A stretch of 56,899 nt of DNA from an uncultured Bacteroidales bacterium (lineage in GTDB: Bacteria > Bacteroidota > Bacteroidia > Bacteroidales > Paludibacteraceae). The notes beneath the pieces are model-generated. The model searched no databases. It was not told where the DNA came from and saw only the letters and a list, made by a program, of their open reading frames with translations. The stretch covers positions 1 through 56,899 of the forward strand of contig CAMHOY010000016.1 of assembly GCA_946186915.1 (NCBI GenBank), read 5' to 3'. This document shows, piece by piece, positions 23,984 to 32,025 of the stretch. The number at the start of each line of letters is the position of its first letter. The first letter of the stretch is position 1. The position numbers and the translations under genes are program-made.

Positions 23984-25675
23984 ATGCGCAAGAGTCTGTC
24001 CATAGTCCTGACGGTCTTGGTGTTGGCGGGGTGTGCGAACCGCGGGGTAGGACCGCAGGGGGGACCCAAAGACTCTATCCCGCCGATGGCTGTCAAGTCG
24101 GTGCCGGAGAACGGCGCCGTGAACTTCACGGGCAAGCGCATCGAGATCACTTTCAATGAATATGTACAGTTGGATAACATCAGCGCGAACCTGCTGATGT
24201 CTCCTCCGCAACAACGTCCGCCGGATGTCAAGGCACGCGGCAAGCGCGTGCTGATACAGTTCGCCGACAGTTTGCGTGACAGCACTACTTATACCATCGA
24301 CTTCGGAGCCGCTATATGCGACTATACGGAGAAAAATCCCGTGCACGGATACAGTTTCGGTTTCTCCACCGGTCCGACGATAGACACCTTGGAGACGACG
24401 GGCGTGGTATTGGACGCGGAGAACCTCAAGCCGATGAAGGGCATCATCGTGGGTATCCATGAGAACCTCTCGGACACGGCTTTTACCACCATGCCTTTCC
24501 TGCGTATAGCGCGCACGGACTCATCGGGGTACTACCGCATAGGCAACATGCATGCGGGGACTTACAGGTTGTATGCCGTCGATGATGTGAGTCGTGACTA
24601 TCGTCTCACGCCGGGAGAGTCCATCGCCTTTGCGGAGCAGACCCTTTCGGTGACGGCGCCTGACACGACGGTCGCGGACAGTCTGGTCCATGGCGACACC
24701 TTATACCTGTTCAAACCCCACCAGCAGCGTCTGTACATGCAGCGCACCACGCGTGATGAACGCCATCGCATACGTCTTACTTTCTCTTCCTCTCCGGACA
24801 GCCTGCCGGTCATCCGTCCGCTGATAGACAGTCTGCGCTATAACATGTATTTTTCACCGCATCATGATACCGTCACTATCTGGTTGCTGGATAGTGCTTC
24901 TATCCGTCCTGACTCCCTGTATTTCGAGGTGCGTTACCGTCGCACGGACAGTTTGTATCATCTGGAGTGGGCGACCGACACCGTCTTAGGCCGCTGGCGT
25001 GCACCGCGCCTGTCAGCAAAGGCACAGGAGGCGCAAGAACGGCAGCGCCGTAACAGACGTCTGGGACTGAAGAGTAATGCGTCGAAGAAATTCGAGATAT
25101 ACGATACGCTGCGTCTTGAAGCCGCTACCCCGCTGGCACTCATTCGCGAGGAGGCCATCCATCTTTACGAACGCAAGGAGAAAGACACAACGGTTTATCC
25201 GGTGCCGTTCACGATAGCTCCGCATGACACGATGCCGATGCAACTGCTATTCATCGCACCCTTGAAGCCGGGCAAACAATACGAGTTATGTCTCGATAGC
25301 GCGGCGTTGGAGGATGTGTACGGCGTGACCCACATAGCAGGATCGTATCCGCTGACCGTCAAGACGCCGGAGGACTATTCCACCATCCGCGTGAAGATCG
25401 AACCTTTCGACCCGCGTATGCGTATCCAGGTGCTGGACGTGAAAGAGAAAGTGCTGCGTGAGCAGTCCGCTGAACCTGACGGCACGCTCTTCCGCTATCT
25501 CAAACCGGACGCATATTTCCTGCGGATGTACAGGGATTCGAACGGCGACGGACAGTGGACTACAGGTAGCTGGGAGGATAAACGTCAGCCGGAGAAAGTC
25601 TATACAAACCAGACGAAGATACAAACGAAGTCCAATTGGGATTTTGAGGAGACATGGACCTATGACGCGCGGTAA
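23984..25675 (+). CDS. Ig-like domain (SbsA_Ig type) lipoprotein
   Basis: 563 residues. MRKSLSIVLTVLVLAGCANRG is a clear lipoprotein signal with Cys 17. A bacterial Ig-like domain follows (about 33-125: DSIPPMAVKSVPENGAVNF, then FNEYVQLDNISANLLMSP). After it comes a carboxypeptidase-regulatory-like beta domain (about 135-200: SGYYRIGNMHAGTYRLYAVD) and a long C-terminal part that includes a basic segment (about 345-365). Proteins of this layout are common, uncharacterised envelope lipoproteins in Bacteroidota. It lies 6 bases after pheS and overlaps pnuC by 14 bases, suggesting one transcript. Confidence 0.85.
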   Translation: MRKSLSIVLTVLVLAGCANRGVGPQGGPKDSIPPMAVKSVPENGAVNFTGKRIEITFNEYVQLDNISANLLMSPPQQRPPDVKARGKRVLIQFADSLRDSTTYTIDFGAAICDYTEKNPVHGYSFGFSTGPTIDTLETTGVVLDAENLKPMKGIIVGIHENLSDTAFTTMPFLRIARTDSSGYYRIGNMHAGTYRLYAVDDVSRDYRLTPGESIAFAEQTLSVTAPDTTVADSLVHGDTLYLFKPHQQRLYMQRTTRDERHRIRLTFSSSPDSLPVIRPLIDSLRYNMYFSPHHDTVTIWLLDSASIRPDSLYFEVRYRRTDSLYHLEWATDTVLGRWRAPRLSAKAQEAQERQRRNRRLGLKSNASKKFEIYDTLRLEAATPLALIREEAIHLYERKEKDTTVYPVPFTIAPHDTMPMQLLFIAPLKPGKQYELCLDSAALEDVYGVTHIAGSYPLTVKTPEDYSTIRVKIEPFDPRMRIQVLDVKEKVLREQSAEPDGTLFRYLKPDAYFLRMYRDSNGDGQWTTGSWEDKRQPEKVYTNQTKIQTKSNWDFEETWTYDAR

Positions 25676-26357
25676 AATCTTTGATGTCTGTTTCATCGCT
25701 TTCGGACTGCTGGTACAAGTGGTCACGTACTTTATCACAAATTCCCTAAACCCTAATTCCTTAACTCCTTTATCCCTTATCAGCGGTTGTTTAGGCGTCT
25801 GTTCCGTGTGCCTCGCGGCGCAAGGGAATATATGGACCTACGCTTTCGGTTTCGGCCAGGTACTGACGTTTACGTATCTATGCTGGACTCAGCATTTATA
25901 CGGCACGATTGCCATCAATGCCTACTATTTCTGTACGATGGTGTATGGGATCTTTGTGTGGAGAAAACGATTGAGGAGTGAGGGAGTGAGTGAGTCAGAG
26001 AATGAGAGAGGCAATGAAAGAAGGGTAGTGCCTCGCGCACTCACGCCGGCGGTCGTGGTGTCTATTGTCGGTGCGACGCTCTGCTTCTCTGCTTTGACTG
26101 GATGGGGGCTGGCCGCCTGGACGGATGACACCCAGCCGTACCTCGATGCCTTTACAACAGTACCCGCGCTGGTGGCGCAGGTACTGATGATTCTTGTTTA
26201 TCGGGAACACTGGTTTCTATGGTTGGTCATTGACACGCTCAGTGTCGTATTGTGGTTGCGGGCGGGCGATTACTGCATGGCCGCGCAGTATATCTTCTGG
26301 TGCGCCAACTGCATCTATGGCCTAAGACGCTGGCAAGCTCTAAACTCTAAACACTAA
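25662..26357 (+). CDS. pnuC: Nicotinamide riboside transporter PnuC
   Basis: 231 residues from ATG 25662, which overlaps the upstream gene by 14 bases; the frame is open further up but that would run through the lipoprotein. PnuC imports nicotinamide riboside for NAD synthesis by facilitated diffusion in the inner membrane. About seven hydrophobic segments are seen, with family marks WTYAFGFGQVLTFTYLCW and QYIFWCANCIYGLRRW. Two tandem arrays are translated inside (25740-25779 in an early loop, 25977-26024 in the central cytoplasmic loop), and a third supplies the last codons and stop. No NAD-type riboswitch is visible. Confidence 0.92.
   Translation: MTRGKIFDVCFIAFGLLVQVVTYFITNSLNPNSLTPLSLISGCLGVCSVCLAAQGNIWTYAFGFGQVLTFTYLCWTQHLYGTIAINAYYFCTMVYGIFVWRKRLRSEGVSESENERGNERRVVPRALTPAVVVSIVGATLCFSALTGWGLAAWTDDTQPYLDAFTTVPALVAQVLMILVYREHWFLWLVIDTLSVVLWLRAGDYCMAAQYIFWCANCIYGLRRWQALNSKH
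25740..25779. repeat. Five tandem octamers in the first loop of pnuC
   Basis: AATTCCCT, AAACCCTA, ATTCCTTA, ACTCCTTT, ATCCCTTA: degenerate 8-base units encoding NSLNPNSLTPLSL between the first two membrane helices. Confidence 0.75.
25977..26024. repeat. AGTG-type tetramer array in the central loop of pnuC
   Basis: Twelve tetramers: AGTG, AGGG, AGTG, AGTG, AGTC, AGAG, AATG, AGAG, AGGC, AATG, AAAG, AAGG. The one position where TGA would be in frame (25995) reads TCA. Encodes SEGVSESENERGNER, a charged loop. Confidence 0.85.
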
Positions 26358-26372
26358 ACACTAAACTCTAAA
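26338..26372. repeat. Five tandem heptamers at the pnuC 3' end
   Basis: CTCTAAA x2, CACTAAA x2, CTCTAAA. The array encodes the last residues LNSKH and the TAA stop (26355-26357) of pnuC, and ends two bases before the stop codon of the convergent DUF4837 gene. Confidence 0.95.
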
Positions 26373-26374
26373 CA

Positions 26375-27397
26375 TTATCGCTCATTCGGCATAATGAGCG
26401 TATAGAGAATAGCCTCTACCTGTCGTAAGGCATTGCGTTTTTTCTGTCCGGCGGCGAAGAGGAACGTCTCTGCGGTCACCACGCGTCCGTTCACCTGGTC
26501 AAGACGGGTCAGACTGACGAATGGTCCTCCCATCGCTTCACCGTCAAGCATCTTCCATAAACCGCGAGTCTCCATGGCATAGAAGCCACCCGTAGTATCG
26601 CGTAAAGCTGTTACCTGACGGCTCACCGGCGGGAAATGTTTATACTCCGTCCCCATATGACTGCCCGGCACCTGGGCGGTAATCAGCCGGCCCTCTATCT
26701 CGTTGCGCATGGCCACGATGGACTCTCCGGTGAACTGTTCCTGTGCCGTGTACGGATAGTCATAAACCAGCACGTCTTTGCGCATCGGACCTTTGTTATT
26801 GCAGGTCCATAGCACATGGATGTCTTGCTCATTGAGCACTAAGGTCGTATCCATGATGAGCATAAAGTCCTCCGGCAGAAGGATGTCGTACCCGCACTTA
26901 TTCAGGTGCGCGCGCGCTTCCTTATTTGTATTCGCGCGGTAGAAACGAATCTGACGGGCCAGTTCTTCGCGAACGAACCACTCGCGTATCTGCTCTCCGT
27001 TCTCCGACCAGTAGGCTAAAAACGCCTCCTCGTTCGGAGCCTGGATGCGCATCATCGCCTGCGGCTTGGCCCATACGTCACGACTCTTCTGCGCCTTCAC
27101 CTGGGTGTATTTATGCCCATTGATGTCAACGAGCAGAATGTTGCGCGTGGACTTGAAGAAATCATCGAACTGCGAAGACGTCACACTCGAGACAACGAAG
27201 CACGGCTCCATCTGCGGCAGACCATACATGTCGGCCCCCATCGTCTGACTGACCGCGCGCGACACTTCATCGGAAGAAGGTGTCACTACCAGACATTCAT
27301 AGATACTTCCGGTGGCGGAGGTGAGTAGACGGTCGTTGCTCTTTCCGCAAGACAAACAGATTAATGCGGCGAACGCATAAAAAAGTGTTTTTTTCAT
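26375..27397 (-). CDS. DUF4837 family lipoprotein
   Basis: 340 residues from ATG 27397, chosen because it gives a lipoprotein signal (KTLFYAFAALICLSCG, Cys about 17) and lies about 22 bases after the promoter; the longer open frame crosses the promoter. The body (SIYECLVVTPSSDEVSRAVS, FVREELARQIRFYRANTNKE, YDILLPEDFMLIMDTT) matches DUF4837, a Bacteroidota envelope family of unknown function. It is monocistronic and converges with pnuC; only a heptamer array lies between them. Confidence 0.85.
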   Translation of the reverse strand: MKKTLFYAFAALICLSCGKSNDRLLTSATGSIYECLVVTPSSDEVSRAVSQTMGADMYGLPQMEPCFVVSSVTSSQFDDFFKSTRNILLVDINGHKYTQVKAQKSRDVWAKPQAMMRIQAPNEEAFLAYWSENGEQIREWFVREELARQIRFYRANTNKEARAHLNKCGYDILLPEDFMLIMDTTLVLNEQDIHVLWTCNNKGPMRKDVLVYDYPYTAQEQFTGESIVAMRNEIEGRLITAQVPGSHMGTEYKHFPPVSRQVTALRDTTGGFYAMETRGLWKMLDGEAMGGPFVSLTRLDQVNGRVVTAETFLFAAGQKKRNALRQVEAILYTLIMPNER

Positions 27398-27418
27398 GAC
27401 TTTGTTCAAATTTGCGTG

Positions 27419-27449
27419 CAAAATTACATAATTTTCTTTAAAAATGCAA
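27419..27449 (-). promoter_or_regulatory. Promoter of the DUF4837 gene
   Basis: On the minus strand TTG (27447-27449), 20 bases, TAATTTTG (27419-27426). Confidence 0.75.
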
Positions 27450-27466
27450 AAAAAACGAAAAAAAAT

Positions 27467-27497
27467 TTGGAGAATTGTAAAAAAAAATGTACTTTTG
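27467..27497 (+). promoter_or_regulatory. Promoter of the AraC-type regulator gene
   Basis: TTG (27467-27469), 20 bases, TACTTTTG (27490-27497). It is back to back with the DUF4837 promoter, 17 bases apart. Confidence 0.75.
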
Positions 27498-27530
27498 TCC
27501 CGAAATTGCAAATTTTTATTCCGAAATACT

Positions 27531-28388
27531 ATGATTCTACACAACGAGTATCTATTCTTGACTAATGAGATAGATGGTTTTCGACATTGTCGCGAAACGC
27601 TCTCTGAGTCCTCCTCTACCATGCTGCTTTGCAAGAAAGGTTACATTGATGTCTTCTTCCATGACAAGATGCTTCGTGTCGGCAAAGATGACCTGCTGAT
27701 ACGTATCCCGCGTGCTACGGAACTGGGTCCATACGAGATGTCGGACGATTTCGAATTTATTGAGTTGGCCATTCCGAATCAGATCTTCGAAGACTTGATG
27801 TTTGAGTTGATGCGCGTAGAGCCGTTATGGTGGCAGAAACAGGAGTACCTGAAGGCGAACCCGCTTTTCCACCTAAGCGACTACACGAAGGAGTTTTGCG
27901 AGGTCTTTTTCCATCTGCTTACGTTGCAGGTGTCCTCGCAGTTGAATGACTACCGCAGGCAGATCCTGAAGTTGATGGCACGCAGTGCAACGCTCGAGAT
28001 ACTCAATTATCTGGACAGGGTCATTCCTTCCGAGGAGTTGGACGTTTCTCGTCTCGCTTCCAATACAGGCGACTACACTTTCCATACGTTTACCAAACTG
28101 CTGCGTGAGAACCCGCATAAGCGCGAGGTACAGTGGTACGCCGAGCAGATCGGTATAACCCCCAAATACCTTTCAGAGATCTGTAAGGAACGTAGCGGCA
28201 AGTCTGCCAGCGAATGGATAGCGGATGTGACGATTGCCGAGTTGAAGCGCCTCCTGCGGGATACGACCATTCCTATTCACGAAGTGGCGAAACAGTTGGA
28301 GTTCCCCAATGCCAGCTTCTTCTGCCAGTACACGAAGAAACATACCGGCCTGACACCGAACAAGTTCAGAAAAGAACGTAAGAGTTAA
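27531..28388 (+). CDS. AraC family transcriptional regulator
   Basis: 285 residues from ATG 27531; codons upstream of it lie in the promoter. The N-terminal ligand-sensing half (about 1-170) contains a cupin-like stretch (TMLLCKKGYIDVFFHDKMLR, VGKDDLLIRIP). The C-terminal 100 residues hold the two helix-turn-helix units of the AraC/XylS family (WYAEQIGITPKYLSEICKER, then PIHEVAKQLEFPNASFFCQY and FRKERKS). The effector is unknown. It is divergent from the DUF4837 lipoprotein gene, which may be its target, and is closed by a strong terminator. Confidence 0.9.
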   Translation: MILHNEYLFLTNEIDGFRHCRETLSESSSTMLLCKKGYIDVFFHDKMLRVGKDDLLIRIPRATELGPYEMSDDFEFIELAIPNQIFEDLMFELMRVEPLWWQKQEYLKANPLFHLSDYTKEFCEVFFHLLTLQVSSQLNDYRRQILKLMARSATLEILNYLDRVIPSEELDVSRLASNTGDYTFHTFTKLLRENPHKREVQWYAEQIGITPKYLSEICKERSGKSASEWIADVTIAELKRLLRDTTIPIHEVAKQLEFPNASFFCQYTKKHTGLTPNKFRKERKS

Positions 28389-28392
28389 AATA

Positions 28393-28423
28393 AATCCTCC
28401 GCCACTCGCGGAGGATTCTTTTT
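28393..28423 (+). terminator. Rho-independent terminator after the AraC-type gene
   Basis: AATCCTCCGC, loop CACTC, GCGGAGGATT: a perfect 10-base stem, then CTTTTT. Confidence 0.93.
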
Positions 28424-28442
28424 ACACCGTATATTTTTCAGG

Positions 28443-28519
28443 GTTTATTGCACTTTGTGCAGTTTAGTGGAGCTTCGCTCCGTTTATTGCCCTGCGGGCA
28501 GTTTAAACGCGGCTCTGCC
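28443..28519. repeat. Four tandem GTTTA-minihairpin units after glyA
   Basis: Four units of 19-20 bases, each GTTTANN plus a short hairpin with a 3-base loop: GCAC-TTT-GTGC, GGAGC-TTC-GCTCC, GCCC-TGC-GGGC, GGC-TCT-GCC. The stems differ but keep pairing. It lies between the AraC terminator and the glyA stop and would be in the glyA 3' untranslated RNA. Confidence 0.9.
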
Positions 28520-28540
28520 TTTCACCTTTCACCTTTCACC
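28520..28540. repeat. TTCACCT heptamers containing the glyA stop
   Basis: Three TTCACC(T) units next to the minihairpin array. The minus-strand TGA stop of glyA (28536-28538) is part of the last unit. Confidence 0.9.
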
Positions 28541-29816
28541 ATGCGAACAGCGGATGTTTGGTCATCTCGCGGTTCACTTCTTCGCGAACAGAAGAGATGA
28601 CTGTTTCGCTGGTCGGGTCGAGCAGCACGCGGTCGATCAGATCGACGATCCATGGCATCTTGTCTTCCTTCAGGCCGCGCGTGGTGATGGCGGGTGTACC
28701 GAAACGCAGGCCGGATGTCTGGAAAGCACTTCTGCTGTCGAACGGGACCATGTTCTTGTTCGTCGTGATGTCCGCGCTGACGAGTGCCTGTTCGGCTACC
28801 TTACCCGTGAGATCCGGGAATTTCGTGCGCAAGTCGATGAGCATGGAGTGGTTGTCCGTGCCGCCGGAGATGACTTTGTATCCCTTGTCGATGAAGGCTT
28901 GCGCCATAACGGCTGCGTTCTTTTTTACCTGCCTTTGATATATCTTGAAGTCTTCGGTGAGTGCTTCGCCGAATGCGACTGCTTTGGAGGCTATAACATG
29001 CTCTAACGGTCCGCCTTGCGTGCCGGGGAAGACGGCTGAGTCGAGCAATGCACTCATCTTCTTGATCTCTCCCTTGGGCGTAGTCTTGCCCCAGGGGTTG
29101 TCGAAATCTTTGCCTATAAGGATGATACCTCCTCGCGGACCGCGTAAGGTCTTATGCGTCGTCGAGGTAACAATATGGGCATATTTCAGCGGGTTATCTA
29201 ACAGCCCCGCGGCGATGAGTCCGGCAGGGTGGGCCATGTCCACCATGAAGATGGCTCCGATCTCATCCGCTACGCGGCGGATACGCGCATAGTCCCACTC
29301 GCGGCTGTACGCCGATGCACCCGCGATAATCAGTTTCGGACGATGCGTGCGGGCCTTCAGTTCCAGGTCGTCGTAGTTCACGCGTCCCGTCTCTTCGTCT
29401 AAGTCGTAGCCTATCGCGTTGAACATTAGTCCCGAGAAGTTGACGGCAGAACCGTGACTGAGGTGCCCTCCGTGACTGAGGTTAAGCCCCATGAACGTGT
29501 CGCCGGCTTTCAGGCATGCCATGAAGACCGCCATGTTTGCCTGCGCACCGCTATGCGGCTGGACATTCACATACTCCGCGTTATAGAGCTGTTTCAAACG
29601 ATCGCGGGCGATGTTCTCTGCTATATCTACCACTTCGCAACCACCGTAGTAACGGTGACCCGGATAGCCCTCCGCATACTTGTTGGTCAGCACACTACCC
29701 ATCGCCTCCAGCACTTGGTCGGAAACGAAGTTCTCACTGGCGATCAGTTCGATACCTTTGGTCTGACGCTCCCGCTCACGGCGGATGACGTCAAAAATCT
29801 CATTGTCACGGTTCAT
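28536..29816 (-). CDS. glyA: Serine hydroxymethyltransferase
   Basis: 426 residues from ATG 29816, giving the usual N terminus with [19 protein letters not shown]. It interconverts serine and glycine with tetrahydrofolate, using PLP. Marks are the SHGGHLSHG block, VDMAHPAGL and the PLP lysine in [14 protein letters not shown] (Lys 222). The length is normal. It has its own promoter divergent from cdd. The C terminus ends MTKHPLFAW, and the stop is part of a tandem array. Confidence 0.96.
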   Translation of the reverse strand: MNRDNEIFDVIRRERERQTKGIELIASENFVSDQVLEAMGSVLTNKYAEGYPGHRYYGGCEVVDIAENIARDRLKQLYNAEYVNVQPHSGAQANMAVFMACLKAGDTFMGLNLSHGGHLSHGSAVNFSGLMFNAIGYDLDEETGRVNYDDLELKARTHRPKLIIAGASAYSREWDYARIRRVADEIGAIFMVDMAHPAGLIAAGLLDNPLKYAHIVTSTTHKTLRGPRGGIILIGKDFDNPWGKTTPKGEIKKMSALLDSAVFPGTQGGPLEHVIASKAVAFGEALTEDFKIYQRQVKKNAAVMAQAFIDKGYKVISGGTDNHSMLIDLRTKFPDLTGKVAEQALVSADITTNKNMVPFDSRSAFQTSGLRFGTPAITTRGLKEDKMPWIVDLIDRVLLDPTSETVISSVREEVNREMTKHPLFAW

Positions 29817-29843
29817 AAATAGATGATTTGTCTTTTTATGCGA

Positions 29844-29874
29844 CAAAGGTACAACAAAATAATCAATTGTGCAA
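29844..29874 (-). promoter_or_regulatory. Promoter of glyA
   Basis: On the minus strand TTG (29872-29874), 20 bases, TACCTTTG (29844-29851). Confidence 0.8.
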
Positions 29875-29931
29875 ATAATTCGCTCATCGTACCCGCTGCA
29901 CGTGGTAATTCTCACAATAATTCAAAATAAT

Positions 29932-29962
29932 TTGCGTATATCAAAAAAAAGCAGTATCTTTG
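29932..29962 (+). promoter_or_regulatory. Promoter of cdd
   Basis: TTG (29932-29934), 20 bases (GTATATC, eight A, GCAG), TATCTTTG (29955-29962). It differs from the tRNA-His promoter at one base. Confidence 0.85.
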
Positions 29963-30007
29963 CAGCGCAAAGATGTGCACTAAGAAAAATATAACCAAAT
30001 CAATAGT

Positions 30008-30490
30008 ATGAAAGAATACAATTTGACAACAAAGATGCGTGCCTACAAGTGGGACGAATTGACGGATGAGCAGCGCGAAGTGCTCGAGATGGCGAAGGAG
30101 CAGACGAAGCATAGTTACTGCCCGTATAGCGGTTTTCATGTAGGTGCAGCTGCGAAACTGGCGAACGGTACCTTGATCCCGGGGTGTAATCAGGAGAACG
30201 CGGCGTACCCGAGCGGATTATGCGCGGAGCGCACAGCCTTATTCGCTGCCGGCGCACAATATCCGGACCAACCGGTGACGCGCTTGGGAATAGCATGCTT
30301 CACGGGTGGGCATTTTACCAAAGAACCCGGTTCGCCATGCGGTGCGTGCCGCCAGGTGATGATCGAGACGGAACATCGATACGGGGGAAAGATGGAGGTG
30401 CTGTTGTATGGAGAAGACGCTACATGGGTCTTTGAGTCTGCGGCTGACTTGTTGCCTTTGATCTTCGTGAGTGAAAACTTGAAGGGATAA
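30008..30490 (+). CDS. cdd: Cytidine deaminase
   Basis: 160 residues. It deaminates cytidine and deoxycytidine to uridine forms in pyrimidine salvage. Homotetrameric-type zinc site: CAERTA (catalytic Glu and first Cys ligand) and PCGACRQ (two Cys ligands). SYCPYSGFHVGAAA is the substrate-loop signature. An N-terminal extension of about 20 residues precedes the core, as often in Bacteroidota; an internal ATG at codon 10 is possible. It leads a plus-strand group with the LptF/G-like gene and ribBA. Confidence 0.94.
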   Translation: MKEYNLTTKMRAYKWDELTDEQREVLEMAKEQTKHSYCPYSGFHVGAAAKLANGTLIPGCNQENAAYPSGLCAERTALFAAGAQYPDQPVTRLGIACFTGGHFTKEPGSPCGACRQVMIETEHRYGGKMEVLLYGEDATWVFESAADLLPLIFVSENLKG

Positions 30491-30526
30491 AGCCCTTTTA
30501 GAATACCGGAAATAGCTCTTTGAGAA

Positions 30527-32011
30527 TTGAGATGGGTGAAGAAAATAGACATTTATCTGCTGCGGAATTTTCTGGGGCTGTTTTTTGCTACGTTCTTCAT
30601 AGCCATCTTCATCCTGCTGATGCAGTTCATGTGGATCCATGTCGATGACCTTGTAGGGAAAGGAATCGGCTTGGGAGTCCTCTCGGAGTTCTTTGTTTAT
30701 GCAACGGCTGCAGTAGTGCCCTTGGCACTGCCTTTGGCAATATTGCTCAGTTCGATCATCTCCTTCGGTAACTTGGCGGAGAAATCGGAGTTGACGGCGA
30801 TGAAGGCGGCGGGTATTTCGCTCTTCCGGATTATGCGTCCGTTGACGGTAGCGGTGCTTCTCCTTAGTGTGGGCGCGTTTTTTTTTAGCAACAATGTCTT
30901 GCCTAAGTCACAGATGAAGTTATGGGCTCTGATCTTCTCTTTGCGTCAGAAGAGTCCGGAACTGCAAATCCCCGTGGGAGAGTTTTACGATGACATCAGC
31001 GGTTTTCATATATACGTGCACGACAAAACGTCCCGGGGTGAACTACTGAACATTATGATATACGACTACTCGAACGGGTTTGAAAATGTCAAAGTAATGG
31101 TCGCGGATACGGGGCGATTGAAAGCCAGCGAAGACAAACACTATTTGATCTTTGACCTTATCAACGGCGAGTCTTTTGAGGATCTGAACAAGCGTCAACA
31201 GCGCGCGACGCGTACTACGAAAAATATCCCATACAGGCGTGAGACTTTTACGCACAAACGCATGCTGATTGATTTCTCGACGGACTTTAACCGTTTCGAT
31301 GAATCGATATTGGAGGACCAGCACGTGAGTAAAAACGTGGCGCAGTTGACACACTCCATAGATTCAGTCCGGGTGGTGGCCGAAGGGCGGAGTAGAGAAC
31401 AGAGCACGCAGTTACTCTCGGATCGTTATTTCGGGCGCGAGACAAGGCGACAAGTGAACCTGCCGGCGAACGTGACGAAGGAGGAAAAAGAGAAGTACAA
31501 TCTGGAGACGTTATGGAACTCGCTTGATGTGTTCCACCAAAGGCAGGTACTATCCATCGCCGGCGAGAAAGCACAGGCATACCGTGATCAAATAGAATAT
31601 AACGCACTGCTATTAGAGGATGCCGAACGGTACATACGCAAACACCAGATTGAGTTGTACCGCAAATATACCTTGGCGTTCGCCTGCCTGATCTTCTTCT
31701 TCATCGGTGCTCCATTGGGAGCCATCATCCGAAAGGGTGGGCTGGGTGCACCGGTCGTGATTTCGGTAGTGATGTTTATCATCTATTATATCATCGACAA
31801 CACCGGATACAAGATGGCGCGCGAAGCGCTATGGCCCTGCTGGGCAGGCATGTGGCTGAGTTCGTTCGTCTTGCTGCCGACAGGAATATTTCTGACCTAC
31901 AAGGCTGCAACCGACTCTCCGTTGTTCAATCCCGAAGCATGGGAGAGAGGATGGAAACAGTTTGTCGCCAAGGTGAGAGATATAAAATGGTTTCACAATG
32001 TGAAACGGTAA
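30527..32011 (+). CDS. LptF/LptG family permease (YjgP/YjgQ)
   Basis: 494 residues. LptF and LptG are the membrane subunits of the ABC complex that extracts lipopolysaccharide from the inner membrane. Three N-terminal helices (about 12-32, 50-75, 100-122), a large periplasmic jellyroll domain and three C-terminal helices (about 385-480) are visible. Marks are LRNFLGLFFATFF, EKSELTAMKAAGIS and IGAPLGAIIRKGGLG. The start is ambiguous: TTG at 30527 or GTG at 30536, the latter giving MKKIDIYLLRNF, which looks more like family members. It is longer than E. coli LptF because of a Bacteroidota-type insertion at about 250-360. Confidence 0.88.
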   Translation: MRWVKKIDIYLLRNFLGLFFATFFIAIFILLMQFMWIHVDDLVGKGIGLGVLSEFFVYATAAVVPLALPLAILLSSIISFGNLAEKSELTAMKAAGISLFRIMRPLTVAVLLLSVGAFFFSNNVLPKSQMKLWALIFSLRQKSPELQIPVGEFYDDISGFHIYVHDKTSRGELLNIMIYDYSNGFENVKVMVADTGRLKASEDKHYLIFDLINGESFEDLNKRQQRATRTTKNIPYRRETFTHKRMLIDFSTDFNRFDESILEDQHVSKNVAQLTHSIDSVRVVAEGRSREQSTQLLSDRYFGRETRRQVNLPANVTKEEKEKYNLETLWNSLDVFHQRQVLSIAGEKAQAYRDQIEYNALLLEDAERYIRKHQIELYRKYTLAFACLIFFFIGAPLGAIIRKGGLGAPVVISVVMFIIYYIIDNTGYKMAREALWPCWAGMWLSSFVLLPTGIFLTYKAATDSPLFNPEAWERGWKQFVAKVRDIKWFHNVKR

Positions 32012-32025
32012 AGAGTTAAAAGATT

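Noticed and set aside
22919..24460. 513-codon open frame on the minus strand opposite pheS
   Set aside because: pheS motifs on the plus strand are unmistakable; the antisense product is rich in Arg, His and Leu without domains.
25458..25661. N-terminal extension of PnuC
   Set aside because: It would lie wholly within the upstream lipoprotein gene and gives a basic, non-membrane sequence; ATG 25662 fits the family.
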